Shown here: one piece after another, positions 57,649 to 64,000 of the stretch | How the letters are laid out: every line of letters begins with the position of its first letter | Position numbering within the stretch: the first letter of the stretch is position 1 | Assembly: GCA_033964015.1 (NCBI GenBank) | Contig: CM066916.1 | Coordinates: 11,448,501-11,512,500, forward strand | DNA: 64,000 nucleotides | Reading direction: 5' to 3' | DNA from: Scolanthus callimorphus | Taxonomy: Eukaryota; Cnidaria; Anthozoa; Actiniaria; Edwardsiidae | Position numbers and translations under genes: made by a program | Notes under the pieces: model-generated | The model's input: the letters and a program-made list of their open reading frames with translations, nothing else | What the model was told of the DNA's origin: nothing | Databases searched by the model: none

Positions 57649-58304
57649 CCAGGAGGGGACTCCCCTATTTTGGGGCGGGGTGCTTGTCGTACCATTTAGG
57701 GGTTAAAATCAGGCCTTTGAAAAATTCGAAACCTTGAATTTTTTTCATATAGGTACCTCTTAGGGGGCTGTTCTAGCAAACCAAGCAACAGTGGTTTTAT
57801 CAATATCATGCTTGTTGGTACCTTTTAGGGGTAAAAATCAACTAAGCCACAGCCCTTTTGGTACCTTACCGTCGGTTGCATCTACCCGTCTACACGCTCG
57901 ACAAAAACATGTTCTGTCGGCACGCGAAACTTCGAAGTTTTGACAGTTGAATTTCAAAGTTTGCCCGCCCAAGCGTGAAGCTTTGGTGATGCTCGTGAGT
58001 GGAAAAAGGTAAAAAGTTCAGTTGATTTATTTCTTTTTGACCAGAAAACTAAAGTTAAAAGAATATTAGCTTTTTTTAATGTTTGTTATTGAAAGGAAAG
58101 TGCGGACTTGAATATTGTGACAAAAACGTTAAGTTTGGCCGTCAAAACATCCAAGTTTCACTGTCAAAACTTTGAAGTTTTGCGTGCCGACAGAACATGT
58201 TTTTGACGTGTGTGTAGACGGGTAGCTGCAACCGACGGTATTAGGGGTAAAATAGAAAGTTCCTGACGAGCACCCCTACCCCAAAATTAGGGAAGTACCC
58301 CCAG
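57649..58304. mobile_element. MITE inserted in repeat A
   Basis: Inverted ends containing CCTATTTTGGGGCGGGGTGC and complement GCACCCCTACCCCAAAATTA. TTTTA at both edges (57642-57646 and 58307-58311) may be the target duplication. Confidence 0.75.
57867..58240. mobile_element. MITE nested inside 57649-58304
   Basis: Ends TACCGTCGGTTGCATCTACC and complement GGTAGCTGCAACCGACGGTA; ACATGTTCTGTCGGCACGC is repeated inverted inside. Confidence 0.85.
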
Positions 58305-59875
58305 TGGTTTTACTCAAATAAAGTAACAATTTGGTATTTCATTGATATATCTATATTTTTTGTGGTATAATCAATAATTTGTCAGTTTCAAGAGGTAAAC
58401 TCAAGGGTACTGGAGTACAGGTAGCTATGCACCTGATATCTGTATCCTCTCCTCAATTTTTAATCAGCATTCATAAACTAAAGGAAATGAAATATTCTAG
58501 ACACTATCACCTTAGATAGCTGGAATAGTCCATTGATAATGTTGATCAATATCTGTGCCTTACAACAAGAGTTTGGAAAATTGTCAGATATCACAATTTC
58601 CAAGAAAAATAGAAAAAGTAAAATGTTTGGAGCTTATCAAGATTTTAGAGCATCACGGGTTGCCAGATATGTATTGTGTCTAGCATTATAGAAAATATGG
58701 TTTCCAAAAAATATTTGTACTACAAAGCTGGTGAAAAAAATACATCCCCCTCCCCTCTACTCAACTCCAAGATTAATTCAAGAACCCTTACATGTGTAAT
58801 CTTTGCAGTTTCCACTGACTTTCCAGGTACCAAAAAGTTTGTAAATCAAAGAAAAAGTCTGTGTATTTCCAGAAAATGATTGTGAATAGTGCACTTTTTC
58901 TCCACCCCTGGGGTACACTCCACTTGTAGTGTGAACCAAAGGACACCACTGTACAAGGACCAAATAACTTCATAAATAGTTCCCCCATCGACAATTTATC
59001 ACTAATAGAAATAAGGAGGACAGACTGCATCAATTTAAAAGAAAAACATTGAAGTCTGGGTCGGATAAAAATTTGTTTTAGATAACAAGGGATTAAAATT
59101 TTGCTTCGTAATCATAGCTTACAGGAAACATTGCATCTACACTTTAGTATCACGCCACTGCAATCTCAATTACATCTGACTCCCTCAAGGAAGGACAACG
59201 CCGGAGAGGTAATTTTTCATTCTTGCATTGAACTGACATTCCTTTAATCTAAGTCACCGTGTAAACTATCAACTCCAACAAAACAATCCATGTGATTGCT
59301 GAATAATTCCGAATACAATCCAATACATTGTGATTGTTTCTTGAGTCGATATCGAACATCATCGAAGCATGACAGCTTTTCCCTTCATGTGTCTCAGTCT
59401 TTAAGTGAATTTCCACACATTTTATGCTCCCCTGCCAGCGAATAATAGGACCCGTCCTCAGTTATTAATGAATTTATATTCTGCGGTAAATTTGGAGCCG
59501 TTATTATAGTTGGAGAGGCCAGAACAACGTGCTAGAAAGCGAAGAGCCATCAAGGCAGCCATAGCAAAACAACCGAAAATGCAAACTCCCTTGAGGGTTG
59601 TTCATAGTACTAAACTAATGGATAGCGATATAGCTGAAAGGTTTAGACGGATTTTGTAATTTATCTGCCCAGATAACACCTCGAGTTTATAAAATTCGCA
59701 TTATTTATAAAAGAAAATCACTTCTCATTATTTTAGCATTGTTTTTTGGGAGAGAGCCGAAACCACTAAAGAACTGACGGCGAAGGTGTCAAAAGCAATC
59801 CCTCCGTAAACGCTGCTTGTTTTGTACATCGCTCGCTAAAAGGGTAATTCGCTGTGCATTTCTTTAAATTATTAC

Positions 59876-59951
59876 CTGCTATTTCTGCATCCTCAATCAC
59901 AGGAGTGTAATAGTCTAGCGAGTGTGGGTCCAAAGCGATCGGGTTCGATCC
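59876..59951 (-). CDS. SLC4 alternative second exon 2A
   Basis: Acceptor TTTTCGCAG and donor GTAATA flank exactly 76 nt encoding GSNPIALDPHSLDYYTPVIE then DAEIA and one spare base. The alternative exon 2B (56821-56896) is also exactly 76 nt with identical phase and shares a G.N....LD pattern. Exon 2A to exon 3 would read [12 protein letters not shown], resembling the (E/S)HR..Y(V/I)GV junction of vertebrate NBCs. Confidence 0.65.
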
Positions 59952-60042
59952 CTGCGAAAAGGAAAACAGATGCCATTTCGTATGCAAAGCGCGTGTACAT
60001 TGCAAGCGAAGCTACAAGAAAAAGAACCAAAGTGGACCTTAC

Positions 60043-60105
60043 CGCTCTCGGTCGACGCTCGGGAGATTTGGAGAGAAAACCATGACCTTCTGTGGGCGAC
60101 GACAT
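60043..60105 (-). CDS. SLC4 alternative first exon 1A
   Basis: ATG at 60105 opens 21 codons (MSSPTEGHGFLSKSPERRPR then Ala) ending before donor GTAAGG. It reads in phase 0 into the next exon 59876-59951. The pair then joins the common exon 3 in the correct phase, giving an isoform about 15 residues longer than that from exon 1B. Inferred from splice logic; no transcript is seen. Confidence 0.6.
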
Positions 60106-60433
60106 CCTCGCTAAGGCAAACAGAACTTAAGAAGGCCACGAAGAATTATAAGAAGCCATAGCGAAGCCGGTAGCGGAGTTTTGTTAGCTCTGTTATTGAA
60201 GGATCATTCGGCGACGGAACCCCGCATAGTCTTGTGACGTTTTCGCTAACAGGTTTACAGCCAATCAGAAGCCAAGGTCTTACGAGGGTCAGGTGGTCTT
60301 CACTTGGCTTCATGCACTGAATGTACTGAGACTGAGTTCAGTCCCTGACGTTTGATAAAGACAAATTTTGCATCGCCTATAAAGGTCTAAAACTCCAGTA
60401 CGTAAAAAGCTAGTAATTAGACTAGCAACTACC

Positions 60434-60712
60434 ACCGTATGCATTGCTACGCGACCTCAAAATTCACTGTTGGGCGATTGGCGATTTTATGCAAGAAAAT
60501 TGGCAAATTGTTGTCAATTTTCTTGAACCGAAAAGTTAAACATTCGAGTCAAGGAAGCCAGAGGATAGATTAAAACCATTTTGGTTGATTTTGCAATCAA
60601 TGTCGGCCCGCTGAAGTGGCCGAATCCAGCGTTTTGGCTTGATTGACGGCTAAAAATCGCCAATCGCCCATCACAACATTGAATTTTGAGGTCGCGTAGC
60701 AATGCATACAGT
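60434..60712. mobile_element. MITE with ACTGTATGCATTGCTACGCG ends
   Basis: Left ACCGTATGCATTGCTACGCG and right CGCGTAGCAATGCATACAGT are inverted; the interior also has inverted GGCGATT/AATCGCC blocks. Confidence 0.8.
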
Positions 60713-60769
60713 TGCAAAGTATTAGATAAAGAATGCGAGAGAGCTTGCAAAAAATTGAATAGCCTAGCA

Positions 60770-60832
60770 TTCCCTGTTAACGGCGGTCTCTCATTTTGCC
60801 GTGCCATGAGAGAGACCGCCGTTAACAGGGAA
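60770..60832. repeat. Perfect 23-bp stem hairpin
   Basis: 60770-60792 and 60810-60832 are exact reverse complements around a 17-base centre; CCTGTTAACGGCGGTCTC arm. Confidence 0.85.
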
Positions 60833-61028
60833 AGCCTAGCATAGCCCCCTGAGACAAAATTGTGCGGGGAAGGGATGCTCAAATTCTGAACAAGGTATAT
60901 TTATAAATCGACTATACGCTCTAATGCTGTAGGGTTTAATAATCAGGCTGGAGGTATACAAAAGGCCGTTGGGAAAATTGCACCGCGGCGGATCGGTAGT
61001 TTTCAGGTTCTCGTGCCGTCCGTGTATA

Positions 61029-61341
61029 AAGGCCAGTGTACATTTGCAATTTTTCGTTGTAATTTTTTTTTCGCGCGATCGAGTCGCGGTGATTTTTCTC
61101 GCACGTACGCGGTCAACTCAAAATCACTGATAGACTACCAAACTAAGATTTTTGTTGCGGAGATTTCAAACTTGTTTTCATGCGATTTGAAGAAAACAGA
61201 GCACAGAAATCGCACCGAATTTGGATCTCGATTACACAAGAGAGTTGGAATGCAACTCGCGTGAGAAATCGCACCGGATTTAGCTGGATTTGTTGGAATG
61301 CAACTCGCGCAACAAATATCGCAAGTGTAAAACGGCCTGAA
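61029..61341. mobile_element. Possible MITE upstream of SLC4 exon 1A
   Basis: AGGCCAGTGTACATTTGCAA at the left and CGCAAGTGTAAAACGGCC at the right, with TTGGAATGCAACTCGCG repeated twice inside (61241, 61293). Confidence 0.6.
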
Positions 61342-61414
61342 GTCGGAAACTAGAAACGACACCGCCAAAGTCTCAGAAGAATATTGTTATTACAGGATAA
61401 TAAAACGGTCACAT

Positions 61415-61835
61415 GACATGGTGCGCGATTTGGGCCAGAAAACCGACCACTAACGTTTTGTCAGTAAAGCACAACCGCTGAACAGGCTGTGTTCAGGTCT
61501 GTACAAGGGAATCTCTCTAAAAAACGGCCGAGATATAAATTTTAACTCCCCGGGCCTGTTGAGCTCTGTAATAAAAGGGTATATCTCTCTAAATTAGAAA
61601 CAATCGCGTTAAATTTTAACTTCTCTGGCCTGTTCAGCTGTCCAGGTCTCTAAAAACGGCCGAGATAATTTGTTCAGCTGTTAAGGTTAGTGTCTCCTTC
61701 AATTGTAGTTGTGCTTTACCATAAAGAATTTGCACGAAAACGAGGATGCAGTAAGTTGGCCTTGTTCAGCTTGTCAGAACCTGACAAAACGTTTTGGTGG
61801 GTTTTCTTACTCCCAAATCGTGCCATGGTGTCAAA
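61415..61835. mobile_element. MITE with GCGATTTGGG ends
   Basis: GACATGGTGCGCGATTTGGG and CCCAAATCGTGCCATGGTGT are inverted, followed by ACGTTTTGTCAG/CTGACAAAACGT. Borders the truncated BEL element. Confidence 0.65.
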
Positions 61836-61929
61836 ACGGGACGAAAAACTCCCGGACAAACAGATTGTCTGAATTTGACCATGTGATTGTTGTCCGTTTA
61901 TTGGCTTGACTATGTTAAACAATCACAGC

Positions 61930-62097
61930 TCGAAAAGTTTGAATGTCGTTTTCACACTAGAAATCTGGAACCAGAATCTCTCGCGCAGATGATTATCAAT
62001 GATGAGATACGTGTTCCACTCCGCGCCCGCATGGGTGAGTTTGCGATGATAATCAATCACTATCAGGCGTGTGACGTCATGTCCATGGTCGTGGATA
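61930..62097 (-). pseudogene. BEL/Pao integrase zinc-binding fragment
   Basis: Minus-strand frame from 62097 reads VTRLIVIDYHRKLTHAGAEW, with the H....H.G signature expected right after the KHP block. It ends at a stop near 61918. Confidence 0.75.
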
Positions 62098-62099
62098 AT

Positions 62100-62326
62100 A
62101 GGCCATTTGCACTAACTGGGTCACGTGACCCAAATCCCATACATTCTGAATAAAATCTTGAAAATTCAACTCGCTGCCATTTGCTCCAGGTTAAAGATTT
62201 TAAGCTGAAAGCTTGAGTTTTTGACTAATATCAATTAGTTCTTTGAATTTGTGGAAATGATTATGACAAAACATCTCGTTAAGAGGTAGTTAAGGGGTCA
62301 CGTGACCCAGTTAGTGCAAATCGCCT
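62100..62326. mobile_element. MITE with AGGCCATTTGCACTAAC ends, copy 2, in the BEL element
   Basis: Same family as 44943-45166 but reversed. AT flanks both sides (62098-62099, 62327-62328). The BEL frame resumes across it if one AT is counted once, supporting a 2-bp duplication. Confidence 0.85.
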
Positions 62327-62526
62327 ATTGGGTGCTTGACTTCCCATGGTACATCGGCTCTGTCTATCCTCCCTCCGACGCGGATAGCTCCATTGACAAG
62401 CTGTGGATCGAGGCTTGCAATCCGACTTGTACGAGAAACTGGGTGTCCTTCAACAAACGACTCAATCTCTCTGGTGAACCTGTCTTTCTGTGCCCAATTG
62501 ATCCAGTACAGCTCCGCTGCCTTCAA
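62327..62526 (-). pseudogene. BEL/Pao integrase-side fragment
   Basis: KAAELYWINWAQKDRFTREI and GAIRVGGRIDRADVPWEVKH match the AE..L.R..Q...F..E and LRVGGRL..A.L....KHP blocks. It stops at the MITE boundary. Confidence 0.8.
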
Positions 62527-62680
62527 CTCTTAGATGCTTAGTGTCCCCGACTTGCGCTTGTCTCTGTTGCGCAGATTATACAGGAAACGCAGAATCCAGG
62601 CCGTCACGCAACGCAGTTTCAACCAACTAGAATACGCAGCGGGGTCAGTTAAAGGCGCATCTGTCTCTTATGTTGCACTC

Positions 62681-62926
62681 TCAGGACCTTCTTTCTCTTC
62701 TCAGACTTTTCTGACGGCGGCGCAGTGGTCTATCGGCCATGCTTGCACTGGCAGTCTCGGGAACTCCGGTCCCTGAATCCAGAAGTGATTGACATTGTAT
62801 TTCGCTTGCGGAAGTTCCTCTTGTTGCAACATTGGCGATGTTTAGCTCCGTTCGTACATGATGCCACTGGATCGAGTTGCTCTCTGTCAATACCTCAGCT
62901 ACACGGTTGGCGACGAACGGCTTGAA
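62681..62926 (-). pseudogene. BEL/Pao pol fragment between RNase H and integrase
   Basis: FKPFVANRVAEVLTESN then QWHHVRTELNIANVATRG resemble the FV.NRV.EI...W.HV....N.AD..SRG block. Confidence 0.75.
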
Positions 62927-62936
62927 GTTTCTCGGC

Positions 62937-63203
62937 TCACCACGAATCCACAACAGCGCGGTAGGGGGGTCCGAGTAAATAGATCACATTCCGCATACTC
63001 AGACTGAGCTGTACACAAGAGGCTTTGGCGAGTCGTACGGTAAGCTGGCATGCCACCAGCTCTCCTCGCGGGATGGAGATCGGCTTCAACGGCATAAGGC
63101 GCGTTTTCGCGACAACTAGATGACACGTGACTTCTCCGTCCGTCGACGTTGCGCGCATGTACGCGGCCGCGGTGCACGCTTCCTCAGACGCATCGCCAAA
63201 CAC
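62937..63203 (-). pseudogene. BEL/Pao RNase H-like fragment
   Basis: FGDASEEACTAAAYMR, then KTRLMPLKPISIPRGEL: the (F/H)DAS...Y and K.R..PLK..SIPR.EL motifs of Pao retrotransposon polyproteins. Confidence 0.85.
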
Positions 63204-63294
63204 TGCTAATTGTTTCTTCCATTAATTGCCAGGCTGACTGACGGTATATGTAGCGTGGGACAACGAAGGACTTAAGAGCAAACATTTCCTGCTC

Positions 63295-63570
63295 TCACTT
63301 GTTCCACTCTGAGCACAGATCTGGCGGCAGTATATCATCCCAATCTATACAATGTGACCATTTGCGCTGCAACATGACTTTGGCGTATGGACTTCCCCAT
63401 CCTAACGGGTCATACAGTCCCGCTAGCTTCTTGAGGATTCCTCGTTTTGTGGCTTGTGCAGGGGGTCTGTCGACGTGTGCAAACGCAAAGCCAAGGGGGT
63501 CTCTCTGCGGACCCCTAGAACTCGCCCTTGCGGCAACTCTCCCATCTCTAGGGCCTAGTAGGGACGGCAC
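63295..63570 (-). pseudogene. BEL/Pao RT connection fragment
   Basis: Contains KRGILKKLAGLYDPLGW, the (K)R.IL...A..YDPLG motif that follows BEL/Pao RT. Preceded by a frame shift. Confidence 0.8.
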
Positions 63571-63591
63571 GCTCTGCCTCAGGTACTGTAG

Positions 63592-63993
63592 CTAACACCT
63601 CAGTAGACGATGACATCCACTTACGCATGCGAAATCCCCTTCAGCAATCCGTGCGGTAACATCTTTGCGCAGCTTCACAACTTCTTCAACACTCTCACAG
63701 GACGTGTACAGATCATCGACAAATATATCGCGCTTGATTGCGGCGGCAGCGTCCGGCCATCGCTCCTTGTTGTCATTTGCAATGCGCTGAACGGCGAAAT
63801 TCGCTTCACATGGCGACGACTTGTCTCCAAACACTAGACAGTTCATCTCGTAAACATCAGGGGGCCTGTCAGTTTCTATATCTCGCCAAAGATAGCGATG
63901 GTACTTGCGGTCCTCTGGACGCAAGCGCACATGGCAAAACACACCAGACACATCAACCGCGAGTGTTACGGGTCGCTCGTGGAAGCGCATCAA
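63592..63993 (-). pseudogene. BEL/Pao reverse transcriptase fragment
   Basis: Carries the RT palm pattern: D.SG.F....L near the start, FGDKSSP, and the catalytic box FVDDLY followed by S.EE...L, as in BEL/Pao. The box has Phe in place of the usual Tyr/Leu before VDD. Truncated by the window edge and a downstream stop. Confidence 0.85.
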
Positions 63994-64000
63994 AATGCCT

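Larger units (their letters stand above)
57007..59875 (-). other. Intron 2A / region upstream of exon 1B
   Basis: For the 1A isoform this is part of an intron; for the 1B isoform it is promoter and 5' flank. It holds nested MITEs at 57597-58370. The rest shows no supported exon. Confidence 0.6.
60106..61028. other. 5' flank of SLC4 exon 1A
   Basis: Likely promoter side for the 1A isoform. Holds MITE 60434-60712 and the hairpin 60770-60832; no TATA box is evident. Confidence 0.4.
61930..64000 (-). mobile_element. BEL/Pao LTR retrotransposon, decayed 3' part
   Basis: Minus-strand pol pieces in order from 64000: reverse transcriptase, connection region, RNase H-like segment, integrase N-terminal region. 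Frames shift several times and stops interrupt, so it is inactive. A MITE splits it at 62100-62326, and it is cut off near 61930 without a DDE core or LTR. It continues beyond the window on its 5' side. Confidence 0.85.

Noticed and set aside
59893..60161. Plus-strand open frame 59922-60161 as a gene
   Set aside because: It is antisense to the well-supported SLC4 exons 1A/2A and lacks homology.

Overview
The window looks like nuclear DNA of a non-vertebrate animal. I infer a cnidarian, probably an anthozoan, from three things: an intron-rich NBC-type SLC4 transporter, a very dense load of short inverted-repeat DNA transposons (MITEs), and Harbinger and BEL/Pao elements. No species is proven. 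Two host genes lie in convergent orientation.

Plus strand, 12404-30050: a gene for a giant coiled-coil protein of about 4,037 residues, built from two enormous exons (5.1 and 6.5 kb) and two small 3' exons. All junctions fit GT-AG and matching phase. I do not recognise the family. The protein has a serine-rich disordered head, long heptad-type coils broken by serine-rich and Gly-Gln-Glu-Asp-rich spacers, and a short basic tail. It is probably a cytoskeletal, centrosomal or Golgi scaffold (inference).

Minus strand, 36556-60105: an SLC4 bicarbonate transporter closest to the SLC4A7/A8/A10 branch. I could place all 17 coding exons of one isoform (57006 down to 36556, 1,217 residues) plus two alternative 5' exons at 59876-60105 giving a different N-terminus. 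Exon 11 has a one-base deletion that breaks the frame. The introns are full of transposons. Intron 9 (4.6 kb) is about 95 percent mobile DNA, dominated by a 3.57-kb Harbinger-type element that starts only 16 bases past the 5' splice site. That element carries a broken DDE transposase, a divergently oriented two-exon accessory gene, a second damaged accessory gene, and a 93-bp-arm palindrome that mirrors a start codon region.

The ends: 1-12400 holds no gene I can support, only MITEs and repeats. 30051-36555 is the convergent intergenic region, with MITEs and long poly-C/poly-G runs. 60106-61930 is upstream of the alternative SLC4 promoter. 61930-64000 is the 3' part of a decayed, minus-strand BEL/Pao retrotransposon (reverse transcriptase to integrase N-terminus) with a MITE inserted in its integrase region; it runs off the window.
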